27,974 nt of DNA from DAOMNN01 sp050486545 (GCA_050486545.1 JBJHDM010000045.1:1-27974); one strand, 5' to 3'; positions 8,513 through 17,552 are shown, counted from the first letter of the stretch. Notes: generated by a model not told the origin, from the letters alone. Program-made: numbers and translations.

Positions 8513-9762
8513 GCAGTGGCTCCGCGCAGGCGCGCCACGCGAATGCTCGCCGGCGGGTGGGAGTCGAAGAAGCGCGAATACACCGGATCGGGCGTGAGCG
8601 TGGCGGCGTTGTCACGGTAGAGCTTGACCAGTGCGCTCACGAGGTCCGCGGCATTGCTCTGTTCGGCGGCATAGCGATCCGCTTCGAATTCGTGGACCCG
8701 CGACCAATGGCTCATCAGCGGTGCGAAGGGGAAGGTGAACAGGGGCACCACAAGCGCGAACAGGGCGAGCGCCATGGCGGTTCCGGGGTGCTCGACGCCG
8801 AGGCCGGCGTAGAACCATGCCTGCTGCATCAGCCATCCGAGCATCCAGAGCAGCGCGAGGCTCGTTGCCGCACCCAGGGCGAAGCGCTTCCAGACGTGAT
8901 GCAGGCGGAAATGACCGAGTTCATGTGCGAGTACCGCTTCGACTTCTTCGGGACGGAGCTTCTCGAGCAGGGTGTCGTAGAAGACGATGCGCCGGGCCGC
9001 GCCGAAACCGGTGAAATAGGCGTTGCCATGGGTCGAGCGGCGCGAGCCGTCCATGACGTAGAGGCCCCGGGCCCGGAAACCGCAACGCGCTAGCAGGGCT
9101 TCGACGCGCTTGCCGAGGGCCTCGTCGGCCAGCGGGGTGAAGCGGTTGAACAGCGGAGCGATGAAGGTCGGCCACAGGAACACGGCCAGGAGGTTGAAGC
9201 CGATCCAGAAGGCCCAGACCCACAGCCACCAACTGGATCCGGTGGATTCCATCAACCACAGTACGACGAACAGCACGGGCAAGCCGATCAGGGTGGCGAG
9301 CACCGCGCCGCGCATCAGGTCGGCGAGAAACAGGGCGGGCGTCGTCCGGTTGAAGCCGAAGCGCTTCTCGAGAACGAAGATACGATGGATCGAGAAGGGC
9401 AGGTCGACCAGCCAGCCGACCACGCCGAGGGCGGCGAGCAGGGCCACGCCATGTGCGAGCCCGCCGGGTTCCAGTGCGCCCCCAAGCAGGACGTGCAGGA
9501 AATCGAGTCCGCCGCCGAGCGTCAGGGCCAGGACGAGTACCGCCCCGGTGGCCATGTCCGCGAGGCCCACGCGTGCGCGTGCCTGCGTGTAGTCGGCTGC
9601 CTTGAGATGGGCCTGCGGCGTGATCGCATCGGCGAACGCTTCGGGCACCCGGTCGCGATGCCGTCGGACGTGGCGGATCTGGCGCAGCATCAGGATGCCC
9701 TTTGTCAGCATCACGAACGTCAGGGCGGCAAGGAAGAGGGCGGTGAAAGCCTGGGGCGTCAT
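8509..9762 (-). CDS. M48 family zinc metalloprotease (CAAX prenyl protease 1 / Ste24-like)
   Basis: This 417-aa integral membrane protease has several hydrophobic segments (about residues 3-25, 68-92, 101-121, 152-172, 178-199, 296-315, 328-349). The zinc site HELGH is at 280-284, with the third ligand probably Glu358 in HEFEADRYA. A KRFGFN segment at 133-138 and an SRRSTHGNAYFTGFG segment before the active site fit the Ste24-type M48 family. In bacteria these enzymes are thought to take part in membrane-protein quality control; the substrate is not known. It is upstream of and overlaps rsgA, and is divergent from orn with 90 bases between the starts. Confidence 0.92.
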   Translation of the reverse strand: MTPQAFTALFLAALTFVMLTKGILMLRQIRHVRRHRDRVPEAFADAITPQAHLKAADYTQARARVGLADMATGAVLVLALTLGGGLDFLHVLLGGALEPGGLAHGVALLAALGVVGWLVDLPFSIHRIFVLEKRFGFNRTTPALFLADLMRGAVLATLIGLPVLFVVLWLMESTGSSWWLWVWAFWIGFNLLAVFLWPTFIAPLFNRFTPLADEALGKRVEALLARCGFRARGLYVMDGSRRSTHGNAYFTGFGAARRIVFYDTLLEKLRPEEVEAVLAHELGHFRLHHVWKRFALGAATSLALLWMLGWLMQQAWFYAGLGVEHPGTAMALALFALVVPLFTFPFAPLMSHWSRVHEFEADRYAAEQSNAADLVSALVKLYRDNAATLTPDPVYSRFFDSHPPASIRVARLRGATA

Positions 9763-9852
9763 TCGGGAGTGCGTGACTCGGGAGGGAGCGGAGGGGTCCG
9801 AATGTGTGACACAATCGCAACCCTGTTCGTTTCGGGAAGGCGCGTGGGGATT

Positions 9853-10404
9853 ATGTCACAGGATCAGAATCACCTCATCTGGCTCGACATGGAGATGACG
9901 GGCCTCGAGCCGGAGCGGGACCGGATACTCGAGATTGCCGTCGTGATCACCGATTCGCAGCTCCGGACCGTGGCCGAAGCACCGGTCCTGACCGTGCATC
10001 AGCCCGACGAGGTGCTCGATGCGATGGACGAGTGGAACCGCAACACGCACGGCAAGTCGGGGCTGATCGACCGCGTGCGCGCCTCGCGCCTGGGCGAGGC
10101 GGAGGTCGAGGCGCAGATGCTGGCCTTCATCCAGCAGTACCTGCCGGCGCGCACGTCACCGATGTGCGGCAACTCGGTGTGCCAGGACCGCCGTTTCATG
10201 GCGCGCTGGATGCCGACGCTGGAGGCCTGGTTCCACTATCGGAACCTGGATGTCTCGACCTTGAAGGAACTGGCGCGGCGCTGGCGTCCGGACGTGTTCC
10301 AGGGAGTACGCAAGGCGGGCAAGCACGAAGCGCTCGCCGATATCCACGAGTCGATCGACGAACTGCGCCACTACCGCGATACCTTCCTGAAACTGGAAGG
10401 CTGA
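9853..10404 (+). CDS. orn: Oligoribonuclease
   Basis: This 183-aa DEDDh exonuclease degrades short RNA oligonucleotides, including pGpG from cyclic-di-GMP breakdown. Its active-site residues are Asp12 and Glu14 (LDMEMTGL), Asp112 (CQDRRF), His158 and Asp163 (KHEALAD). The length matches E. coli Orn (about 181 aa). I chose the ATG at 9853, which aligns with the family N-terminus (NHLIWLDMEMTG). The ribosome site GGGGA is very close to this start, so an upstream in-frame start cannot be excluded. An extended -10-like TGACACAAT lies at 9807-9815. A hairpin follows the stop and separates it from convergent pgi. Confidence 0.97.
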   Translation: MSQDQNHLIWLDMEMTGLEPERDRILEIAVVITDSQLRTVAEAPVLTVHQPDEVLDAMDEWNRNTHGKSGLIDRVRASRLGEAEVEAQMLAFIQQYLPARTSPMCGNSVCQDRRFMARWMPTLEAWFHYRNLDVSTLKELARRWRPDVFQGVRKAGKHEALADIHESIDELRHYRDTFLKLEG

Positions 10405-10421
10405 CCACGGGTCGAGCGCAA

Positions 10422-10443
10422 ACCCGGGCATTCATGCCCGGGT
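10422..10443. terminator. Hairpin between convergent orn and pgi, possible bidirectional terminator
   Basis: ACCCGGGCAT (10422-10431) and ATGCCCGGGT (10434-10443) are a perfect 10-bp inverted repeat with a 2-base centre. It sits between two convergent stop codons, but no strong T-tract is present on either side. Confidence 0.55.
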
Positions 10444-10454
10444 GCCTCTCGCCG

Positions 10455-12119
10455 TTACCGGCCCGAGCGCAAGGCTTCGGCGGCGGCGATCAGCCCGGTC
10501 GTCGAGGCATCCCGCGCTCGGGTAGTGCCGCCGGACAGGCCGAGTGCCATCTCCTTGCCCAGCTCAACGCCGTACTGGTCGAAGCTGTCGATTCCCCAGA
10601 TCCATCCCTGCACGAAGACCTTGTGCTCGTAGAGGGCGAGCAGGCGGCCCAGTTCGAAGGGAGCGAGTTCGGGCAGCAGCAGCGTCGTGCTCGGCTGATC
10701 GCCCGGGCAGACGAGATGTGGGGCCAGACGCTCGATTTCGGACGGCGGCAGACCGCGACTCCGCAGCGCCTGACGCGCCGCCTCGAGGTCGCGCCCTTCC
10801 ATCAGCGCAGCCCCTTGTGCGAGCGCATTGTCGACGAGGGCGCGCTGGCCCGCCCCGGAACCGCCTACCGGCACGATGAAATCGATCGCGACGGGTCGCG
10901 TGCCTTGATAGAGCAACTGATGGAACGCGTGCTGGCCGACGGTGCCGGGCCCGCCCCAGATGACGGGCGCGGTGGGGACGGTCGAGGTCGAGCCGTCGCG
11001 CCGGCAGCTCTTGCCGTTGCTCTCCATCTCGAGTTGCTGCAACCAGGCTGGAAACGTGCGCAGGCCGTGTGCGTAGGGCAGGACGGCCAGCGTCTCGATC
11101 CCGAGGAAGTCGGTGTTCCAGATCCCCGCAAGGGCCATCATGACCGGGATGTTGGCGTGCGGCGGGGCGTCGCGGAAATGCTCGTCGATCGCCCGTGCGC
11201 CCGTCAGAAACCGGTCGAAGGCTTCTTCCCCGATGGCGATCATCAGCGGCAGACCGATGGCGGACCAGACCGAATAGCGCCCGCCGATCCACTCCGGCAG
11301 GGCGAAAACCCGCTCGGGGTCGATGCCGAACGCCACGGCGTGCGCGGTCGCGTTGCTGACGGCCGCGAAATGCCTGCCCAGATCGGCATTCCGGCCGAGC
11401 CCTGCGGCCAGCCACTGTCTGGCCCGGTCCGCATTCTCCATCGTTTCGGCCGTGGCGAAGCTCTTCGACGATACGATGAAGAGCGTGCGTTCCGGATCGG
11501 CGTCGGCCAGGGCTTCGTCGAGTTCGAGCGGGTCGATATTGGCGACAAAACGCACGATCGGATGCGGTTCGTGGGAGGGCGAAAGTGCTTCCACGGCGAG
11601 GCGCGGGCCGAGGTCCGATCCGCCGATCCCGAGGTTCACGACGTGTTGAATGGGCTTGCCGGTGGCGCCGGGGAAACGTTGCTCCCGAAGTTCCCGTGCG
11701 AAGCCGCGCATCCGCTCCGTCGTGTCCTGGATCGGCCGGAGTTCGGCCTCGGGGAGTGCGCAACCGCCGCGCATCGCCATGTGCAGGGCCGGCCGGCGTT
11801 CGGTGAAATTGACGGGTGCGCCCGCGAACAGATCGTGGATCGCCGCCCGCAGCCCGGATTCCTCCGCCAGGGCAAGCAGATCCAGGCGGACGGCTTCATC
11901 GATCCGGTGGCGTGAAAAGTCCGCGACGAGCCGCTCGTGTTGCAGGCTCAGGCGCCCGAAACGATCGGGGTCCGCATCGAACAGGGATTTCAGTCGCGTC
12001 CGGCGCAATCGCTCGGCGTGCGCGACCAGTCGCGACCATGCCGGCAGCGTCTCGGGCGGACGAAAACCGTCAGTCGAGCCGGTAGAGTCGGAACACTTCG
12101 AGCCGGCGTCCCCCGCCAT
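10455..12119 (-). CDS. pgi: Glucose-6-phosphate isomerase
   Basis: This 554-aa enzyme interconverts glucose 6-phosphate and fructose 6-phosphate. Visible hallmarks are VNLGIGGSDLGP at 161-172, signature 1 around EWIGGRYSVWSAIG (276-289), and catalytic Glu366 in MESNGKS. His397 lies in GQHAFHQLLYQG, and signature 2 with Lys522 in GIDSFDQYGVELGKE. The start is an ATG at 12119 with GGGA upstream. It overlaps the end of the upstream membrane glycosyltransferase gene by 50 bases; no other in-frame start lies between there and the conserved N-terminal helix. This suggests translational coupling. Confidence 0.96.
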   Translation of the reverse strand: MAGDAGSKCSDSTGSTDGFRPPETLPAWSRLVAHAERLRRTRLKSLFDADPDRFGRLSLQHERLVADFSRHRIDEAVRLDLLALAEESGLRAAIHDLFAGAPVNFTERRPALHMAMRGGCALPEAELRPIQDTTERMRGFARELREQRFPGATGKPIQHVVNLGIGGSDLGPRLAVEALSPSHEPHPIVRFVANIDPLELDEALADADPERTLFIVSSKSFATAETMENADRARQWLAAGLGRNADLGRHFAAVSNATAHAVAFGIDPERVFALPEWIGGRYSVWSAIGLPLMIAIGEEAFDRFLTGARAIDEHFRDAPPHANIPVMMALAGIWNTDFLGIETLAVLPYAHGLRTFPAWLQQLEMESNGKSCRRDGSTSTVPTAPVIWGGPGTVGQHAFHQLLYQGTRPVAIDFIVPVGGSGAGQRALVDNALAQGAALMEGRDLEAARQALRSRGLPPSEIERLAPHLVCPGDQPSTTLLLPELAPFELGRLLALYEHKVFVQGWIWGIDSFDQYGVELGKEMALGLSGGTTRARDASTTGLIAAAEALRSGR

Positions 12120-13713
12120 GGCGATATTCCCATATGTGTTGCCACCGGCTTGCCGGATGCATGCCGATGGGCAGTTCATCGTCGTGGACCAGCAGAAACC
12201 TGCAGGCGGTCTCGTTCGCTTCGACGGGCAAGGTCCGCAGTCCCGCGTGATAATCGAACGAGGCCCGATGGCTGTCCGCCAGACCCATCGAGGCCACGCA
12301 TCCGCGTTCTTCGCCGGCAAGGCTGATCGCGAGGGACTCGGCCACGGGGCGGTAGCTGCGTCCATGGTCGATCCACGGCAGCAGCAGCGTCACGGCGAGA
12401 CACCATAGCATGGTCATGCCCATCGCCCAGTTGGCCGGGCCGCGATTGGGCGAACGGGGCAGTCTCCAGACCAGGATGAGCCAGATCGTGAAAATGCCGG
12501 CTCCGAGGGCGGCCTGGAACAAGGTCCCTTCGAGCACGAACTCGGGCGCCATCCGGTCGAGGCTGCGGGCGAGTCCGGGCGGCCAGAAGAACGCCTGGGC
12601 GGACCATGCCAGCCACACCAGCAGGCCGAACACGGCGAAGGTCATGAGCGCGAACCAGTCGAAGGCGTTCGCCGCTCCACGCCGCAGGGTCGGCACGCCA
12701 CCCGCAGCCAGCAGGGCGAATGGGACGATCAGCGGAAGCATCGCCGCCGGGGTCGATTCGCCCTGGGCGTAGATCAGGATCATGGCCAGCAGCACGCTCG
12801 CGAGGGGCAGGAGCCACGGCAGACGATGCAACTGGTGGCGGGCGCGCCACAGTGCCCACAGGGCGATCGGCCAGAGCGGCCAGGTGAACCATCCGGCCAG
12901 TTCGAGAAGCCGTGACAGGTCGCCGGGACGGAGCGGGTCGGCGGCGAAACCGAACCAGGCGGTCTCGATCCACCGGGACAGGAAGTCGGGGGCATGCATG
13001 CCGAGGGCCACCGGCCACAGCACGCTTGCACTGAGCCCCAGGCTCAGTCCGAGGATCAAGGCGCCGCTTGCGCGCGGATTGCGGGATTCCGGGCATGCGG
13101 TCGCGATGACGAGAAAGAGGGGGGCGGTCAGCAGCAGTCCGCCCGGTCCTGCGGTGAGGAATGCCAGGGTGACGCCCGCGCCAGCCTGCAGACTGCCCTT
13201 GAGCGGTTGGGTCGGGACCAGGGCCAGGCCGGCAAGGGTCATGGCCTGTATGGCCATGAGGGCGATCAAGGGCTGATGCTCGTGTGCGTGCACGACGAGC
13301 CCGAGGGTTCCCAGCGTCAGCAGGGCCGCAGCCGTGCGGGTGTGCCGTCCATACAGGCGGGCGGCCGCCCGCGCGATCCAGAAGATCGCCAGTCCCGCGA
13401 ACAGCGGGGTTGCGAGGCGTGAAGCGTCGTGGACCGGCAGCAGCCAGCCGAGCAGGGTCCCGAACAGCGCGCCCACCCAGTAGTAGAGGGGGCCGAAGCG
13501 GGTCAGGGGTTCGCCTGCGACCGATCCATACAGCCAACCCTCGCCCTGCAGCATCGAGTGGATTGCCCCGAAATGCCGGACGTCGTCCCCGCGCCACGGA
13601 TCGTGCCCGATCGAGCCCGGCAACAGGTACAGCACGATCAGCAAGGCCAGTCCGCTGGCGCCGTACAGTTGCCGTTTCAGGGGGGAGGGAGGATTCTGGG
13701 CTGGGTCAAGCAT
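12070..13713 (-). CDS. ArnT/GT39-like membrane glycosyltransferase
   Basis: This 547-aa polytopic membrane protein is of the ArnT/GT-C type. The first transmembrane helix (residues about 17-33) is followed by a periplasmic acidic loop, HDPWRGDDVRHFGAIHSML, which resembles the catalytic Asp loop of ArnT-like and PMT-like enzymes. RFGPLYYWVGALFGTLLGWL and many further hydrophobic helices run to about residue 440, and a soluble C-terminal tail follows. Such enzymes move sugars from polyprenyl-phosphate carriers to lipid A or proteins; the substrate here is unknown. I place the start at the ATG at 13713, just before the first helix, though its ribosome site is poor. An N-terminal extension of the open frame up to 14205 runs over rpmE and was not accepted. 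Confidence 0.8.
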   Translation of the reverse strand: MLDPAQNPPSPLKRQLYGASGLALLIVLYLLPGSIGHDPWRGDDVRHFGAIHSMLQGEGWLYGSVAGEPLTRFGPLYYWVGALFGTLLGWLLPVHDASRLATPLFAGLAIFWIARAAARLYGRHTRTAAALLTLGTLGLVVHAHEHQPLIALMAIQAMTLAGLALVPTQPLKGSLQAGAGVTLAFLTAGPGGLLLTAPLFLVIATACPESRNPRASGALILGLSLGLSASVLWPVALGMHAPDFLSRWIETAWFGFAADPLRPGDLSRLLELAGWFTWPLWPIALWALWRARHQLHRLPWLLPLASVLLAMILIYAQGESTPAAMLPLIVPFALLAAGGVPTLRRGAANAFDWFALMTFAVFGLLVWLAWSAQAFFWPPGLARSLDRMAPEFVLEGTLFQAALGAGIFTIWLILVWRLPRSPNRGPANWAMGMTMLWCLAVTLLLPWIDHGRSYRPVAESLAISLAGEERGCVASMGLADSHRASFDYHAGLRTLPVEANETACRFLLVHDDELPIGMHPASRWQHIWEYRHGGGRRLEVFRLYRLD

Positions 13714-13839
13714 CCGGTAAGGGGGTGCGTTGTCGCATCGAGACTCGAAACCGCTCGGAGCCTGCGATTGTAGCCGGCAATGGGATGCCGGTGCATCGGA
13801 GTCTGGCCCCGGCGAACCGGTCGGTCCTGACGGGGCATG

Positions 13840-13863
13840 AAAAAAGGCAGCCGGAGCTGCCTT
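13840..13863 (-). terminator. Rho-independent terminator of rpmE
   Basis: Read on the minus strand, AAGGCAGC, a four-base loop and GCTGCCTT form an 8-bp stem that runs directly into a T-tract (A run at 13840-13845 on the plus strand). It starts 24 bases after the rpmE stop. Confidence 0.9.
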
Positions 13864-13886
13864 CTTCGGTGTGGGGCTGCGCCGGG

Positions 13887-14105
13887 TCAGCCCAGGCGCT
13901 GCACGTTCCCGTACTTCTGGCGGAAGCGTTCGACACGCCCCGCGGTATCGACGATCTTCTGCTTGCCGGTGTAGAACGGGTGGCATGCCGAGCACACTTC
14001 GATATGCACGGAGGGCTTGCCGATGGTCGAGCGCGTCGTGAACGTATTGCCGCAGGAGCAGGTCACCTGCACGTCGGCATACTGGGGGTGGATGTCCGCT
14101 TTCAT
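13887..14105 (-). CDS. rpmE: 50S ribosomal protein L31, zinc-binding form
   Basis: This 72-aa protein starts MKADIHPQY and has the four zinc ligands of the C+ form of L31: Cys16, Cys18, Cys38 and Cys41 (CSC and CSAC). The HPFYTGKQKIVDTAGRVE block is diagnostic of the family. It has its own promoter (14170-14198) and terminator, so it is a single-gene unit. Confidence 0.97.
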   Translation of the reverse strand: MKADIHPQYADVQVTCSCGNTFTTRSTIGKPSVHIEVCSACHPFYTGKQKIVDTAGRVERFRQKYGNVQRLG

Positions 14106-14145
14106 CGTGAATCCTTGTTCTTGGCGGACGGCGAATGTGGCCGCC

Positions 14146-14174
14146 CTGAGAGCTTATGGAAAACGCGGTATTAT
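14146..14174 (+). promoter_or_regulatory. Sigma-70 promoter of the TrmB-like gene, overlapping the rpmE promoter
   Basis: CTGAGA at 14146-14151 and TATTAT at 14169-14174 are separated by 17 bases. The -10 hexamer shares five positions with the -10 hexamer of the divergent rpmE promoter, so the two polymerase complexes could not sit there together. Confidence 0.5.
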
Positions 14175-14198
14175 GGGAGATTGAAAGGCAGAAAGCAA
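14170..14198 (-). promoter_or_regulatory. Sigma-70 promoter of rpmE
   Basis: On the minus strand, TTGCTT (14198-14193) and CATAAT (14175-14170) are separated by exactly 17 bases. Transcription would start near 14163, about 58 bases before the rpmE ATG. Confidence 0.65.
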
Positions 14199-14225
14199 GC
14201 TGCACCCCGATAGCCGCAGGCCGCG

Positions 14226-14939
14226 ATGAGCTACGCGAATTCCCGCATCCCTACCAGTGCCCAGCAGGGCGTTCATGAGCACTTGCTGCGGCGGGTGCGG
14301 CGTCATCTCGAAGCGCCTTTTCGCAAGCCGTACGCGGACTACAACCGGGCTGCGTTCGAGGAGAGCCTTTCCGGCTGGGACGGGCGTGCCCCGCTGATCC
14401 TCGATGCGGGATGCGGCGTGGGACACAGTACCATCCAGCTTGCACGGAGTTTTCCGGACCATTGGGTCATCGGCGTCGACCAGTCCGAGGACCGGCTCAG
14501 TCGGCGCAAGCCCTACCCCGTGGCCCTGTTGCCTGCGAACATGGTGTTCGTACGCGCGGACCTGGTCGACTACTGGCGCCTGGCGGTCGATGCCGGTCTG
14601 ACGCTGGCCCGCCACTACGTCCTCTACCCGAACCCCTGGCCCAAGATCGGGCATCTCGCCAGGCGCTGGCATGCGCATCCCGTGTTCCCGTTTCTCGTGC
14701 GTCTGGGCGGGGTGCTCGAATGCCGCAGCAACTGGCAGGTCTATGTCGAGGAGTTTGCCGCAGCGCTCGGTGCCGTGACGGGAGCGTCCGTGCGCTGGGA
14801 GTCGTTCGAAGCGCCGGCTCCCCTGACGCCGTTCGAGCGCAAGTACCGCGATTCCGGCCAGTGCCTGTTCCGCGTCGTCCATGATTGCGGTGCCGGTGCT
14901 TGCGCTCGGGGCGCGGACAGTGCACGCTCGTGCCTGTGA
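14226..14939 (+). CDS. TrmB-like SAM-dependent methyltransferase
   Basis: This 237-aa Rossmann methyltransferase has the SAM-binding motif ILDAGCGVGHST (58-69) and the acidic end of the second strand, IGVDQSEDRLSRR. A YPNPWPKIGHLARRWHAHP block (134-152) aligns with the FPDPWPKxxHxKRR motif of tRNA guanine-N7 methyltransferase TrmB. The usual FPD is changed to YPN, so an Asp thought important in TrmB is Asn here. This favours a TrmB-like paralogue of uncertain substrate rather than canonical TrmB. The C-terminal tail, after CLFRVVHD, is short and Ala/Cys-rich. The start has only a weak AGG ribosome site. Confidence 0.8.
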   Translation: MSYANSRIPTSAQQGVHEHLLRRVRRHLEAPFRKPYADYNRAAFEESLSGWDGRAPLILDAGCGVGHSTIQLARSFPDHWVIGVDQSEDRLSRRKPYPVALLPANMVFVRADLVDYWRLAVDAGLTLARHYVLYPNPWPKIGHLARRWHAHPVFPFLVRLGGVLECRSNWQVYVEEFAAALGAVTGASVRWESFEAPAPLTPFERKYRDSGQCLFRVVHDCGAGACARGADSARSCL

Positions 14940-14964
14940 AATGGCCCGGCGGATGGAGGACACG

Positions 14965-15672
<708 letters not shown>

Positions 15673-15716
15673 GTCCTTCCTTGCGGCGAAACCTCGTTTC
15701 TTGAGCGGGTTCCCCG

Positions 15717-16061
15717 ATGGCAGGCCGTTCTGCCTGTGAGCGCTGCGGTGCCTGCTGCGCTGCCTTCCGGGTCGATTTCCATGTGTCGGAAGTGGCATGC
15801 GGCGAGGTTCCGGGTGTTCCGGCCGGGTGGGTGGTCCCGGTTACCGGGGCGACGGTGCGCATGTCCGGTACCGATGCGGCTTGCCCGCGGTGTGTCGCAC
15901 TGGAGGGCCAGGTCGGTGTTGCCGTCCGGTGCACGATCTATGCCGCAAGACCTTCTCCGTGCCGGGAATTCGCGCCGTACGCGCCGATCGGGATCGGCGA
16001 CGATGCGTGCGATCGTGCGCGTCGACGTCATGGCTTGCCTCCGCTCGAGCGTTTTCCGTAA
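15717..16061 (+). CDS. YkgJ-family cysteine cluster protein (first of two)
   Basis: This 114-aa protein has the YkgJ (zinc/iron-chelating) pattern. An N-terminal CERCGACC supplies Cys7, Cys10, Cys13 and Cys14. Central Cys56 and Cys59 follow, then RCTIYAARPSPCREF (Cys72, Cys82) and a short LPPLE end. Members are thought to bind a metal or cluster; the biochemical role is unknown. The ribosome site is weak (GCGGG). A second, related gene follows 195 bases downstream. Confidence 0.85.
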   Translation: MAGRSACERCGACCAAFRVDFHVSEVACGEVPGVPAGWVVPVTGATVRMSGTDAACPRCVALEGQVGVAVRCTIYAARPSPCREFAPYAPIGIGDDACDRARRRHGLPPLERFP

Positions 16062-16090
16062 GGCGTTGAAAACACTCCGCAAGATCCCTC

Positions 16091-16118
16091 TTGCGTTTAT
16101 CGTCCAAAGCGCTAAAAT
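16091..16118 (+). promoter_or_regulatory. Possible sigma-70 promoter of the second YkgJ gene
   Basis: TTGCGT at 16091-16096 and TAAAAT at 16113-16118 are separated by 16 bases. A start near 16125 would leave a leader of about 130 bases before the ATG at 16257. Confidence 0.5.
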
Positions 16119-16256
16119 CCGCGCGCCGTGATCGATCGGCCGCTCCCACATGCCCCTGACGAAGGGATTGCTGTCCCATGCCGGTGTGCAGCGAAGACGA
16201 TCTGGCGGTCCTGCCATTTCGGCCGGGCCGGCAACGTCACCCCGTGCGGGAGGCAC

Positions 16257-16616
16257 ATGAGCGACCCGAACCCCTGTCTCGACTGCGGAATCTGCTGCAC
16301 GCATTTCCGCATTTCCTTCTACTGGGCCGAAGCGGACGATGCGCCGGGCGGTTTCGTGCCCGCGCACATGACCGAGAAGCTCAACCATCATCTGCGTTGC
16401 ATGAAGGGCAGCAACGACGTTCCGCGGCGCTGCTCCGCGCTTCGGGGCGAGCCGGGCGTGGAGGTGTTCTGTACGATCTACGAGCGCCGTCCGACGCCCT
16501 GTCGGGAGTTTCCCGTCTACCTGGAAGACGGGATGCCGAACCCGAAGTGCGACGAACTGCGCGCGAAGATCGATCTGCCTCCGCTTGAACCGCTGGAGTT
16601 TCCGAGGGCAGCGTGA
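16257..16616 (+). CDS. YkgJ-family cysteine cluster protein (second of two)
   Basis: This 119-aa protein is a paralogue of the preceding gene. It shares CLDCGICC at the N-terminus (Cys7, Cys10, Cys13, Cys14), Cys48 and Cys59, FCTIYERRPTPCREF (Cys72, Cys82) and a C-terminal LPPLEPLEF. It has a longer insert between the first cluster and Cys48. The ATG at 16257 has a strong GGGAGG site. A GTG at 16128 in the same frame would add 43 residues with extra cysteines and would sit only a few bases after the predicted transcription start; I consider it less likely. The gene is convergent with the Ap4A phosphorylase-like gene, with 13 bases between stops. Confidence 0.88.
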   Translation: MSDPNPCLDCGICCTHFRISFYWAEADDAPGGFVPAHMTEKLNHHLRCMKGSNDVPRRCSALRGEPGVEVFCTIYERRPTPCREFPVYLEDGMPNPKCDELRAKIDLPPLEPLEFPRAA

Positions 16617-16629
16617 CGAGTACGTCTCG

Positions 16630-17499
16630 CTATCGCCGGCCGACCTCGGCCAGTAGCTGCAGCGGCCGGATCTGGCGAATGGTGTCGATCTGTTGGGGCC
16701 TGCGCACGAACAACGATCCGGCGAAGCCGAGCGCATTGACCGAGATGTCTTCGTAGCGCTCGCGGCTGCGTGGCAGCACCACCATCCAGTCGGCATTGAC
16801 CAGCAGGTTGTAGGGCGGCATCGGATTGCTGTCGGGCCGGATCCCGACCGCCCGGGCCCCAAGTCCGAAGGCTTGCAGCAGCGTCGTACCATCCATGCCG
16901 GGGTCGTGCCCGCCGTGCAGGCGCACGAAACAGTGACGCCAGGGCAAGCCGGAGTGCACGGTCGTCGTCATCGGGGGCAGATCCGGCGGAAGCGCTGCAG
17001 TAAACGCGCGGAGATGGACGCTCCCGCCCGATTCCGGCACCCACTGCAGATGCTTGTGGGCCTGGCTTGCACCGGCATCGATGCCGCCATTGTAGAAGCC
17101 CAGCCCGCCCAGCGTGCGGAGCGTCGCGGCAAGCGCCTCGAAGTCGGCTGCCCCGAGGGGTACGCGCTGGTCCTCGAATCGGCGCGTGATCAGCAGCAGA
17201 TGACGCTCGATCACCGGGTACTTGTTGAGGATGGCCAGGTGGTCCTGGCCGACCGATCCGACCGTCAGATCGGTTTCCGGAGGCAGGAAGGGGTTGAAAT
17301 CCGGATCGCGCCGTCCGGCGGCGGCGACGCGTGCCGAATCCTTCTCCGACAGCGACGAGACCCAGCGTACCAGGAACGGGATGCCTTCGTCGTCGAGGAC
17401 CGTGCTTTCCGTGCGGATCGTCTGCAGCGCCCCGGAGCGGGTCGCCAGGTCGATGCAGCGGTCGATCGCATCGAGTGTGATGAGCACGTCTTCGGTCAT
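16630..17499 (-). CDS. Ap4A phosphorylase-like / ATP adenylyltransferase
   Basis: This 289-aa member of the HIT superfamily has the histidine motif AHKHLQW (His148, His150, Gln152, an HxHxQ form) used by Apa1/Apa2-type diadenosine tetraphosphate phosphorylases. Other family blocks are NPFLPPE (69-75), ILNKYPVIERHLLLITRRFEDQ-like text around 90-111, and YNLLVNADWMVVLPRS near the C-terminus. The reaction would be phosphorolysis of Ap4A to ADP and ATP, in the cytoplasm. The start at 17499 has GGAA 4 bases upstream. The S4 gene diverges from it with 53 bases between. Confidence 0.88.
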   Translation of the reverse strand: MTEDVLITLDAIDRCIDLATRSGALQTIRTESTVLDDEGIPFLVRWVSSLSEKDSARVAAAGRRDPDFNPFLPPETDLTVGSVGQDHLAILNKYPVIERHLLLITRRFEDQRVPLGAADFEALAATLRTLGGLGFYNGGIDAGASQAHKHLQWVPESGGSVHLRAFTAALPPDLPPMTTTVHSGLPWRHCFVRLHGGHDPGMDGTTLLQAFGLGARAVGIRPDSNPMPPYNLLVNADWMVVLPRSRERYEDISVNALGFAGSLFVRRPQQIDTIRQIRPLQLLAEVGRR

Positions 17500-17552
17500 G
17501 GGTTCCGGGATGGTGTAGGCTCCGACGGAATTCTAATGTCAGGGAGCGGAAC

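Noticed and set aside
10032..11915. Plus-strand 627-codon frame over orn and antisense to pgi
   Set aside because: It overlaps two well-supported genes and has no recognisable domain.
13714..14205. N-terminal extension of the ArnT-like gene
   Set aside because: It would run antiparallel to nothing new but through rpmE and its terminator on the same strand, and adds no family sequence before the first membrane helix.
16178..16588. 136-codon frame overlapping the second YkgJ gene
   Set aside because: It is in another frame, Arg-rich and without family features. The YkgJ frame has conserved cysteines and a strong ribosome site.
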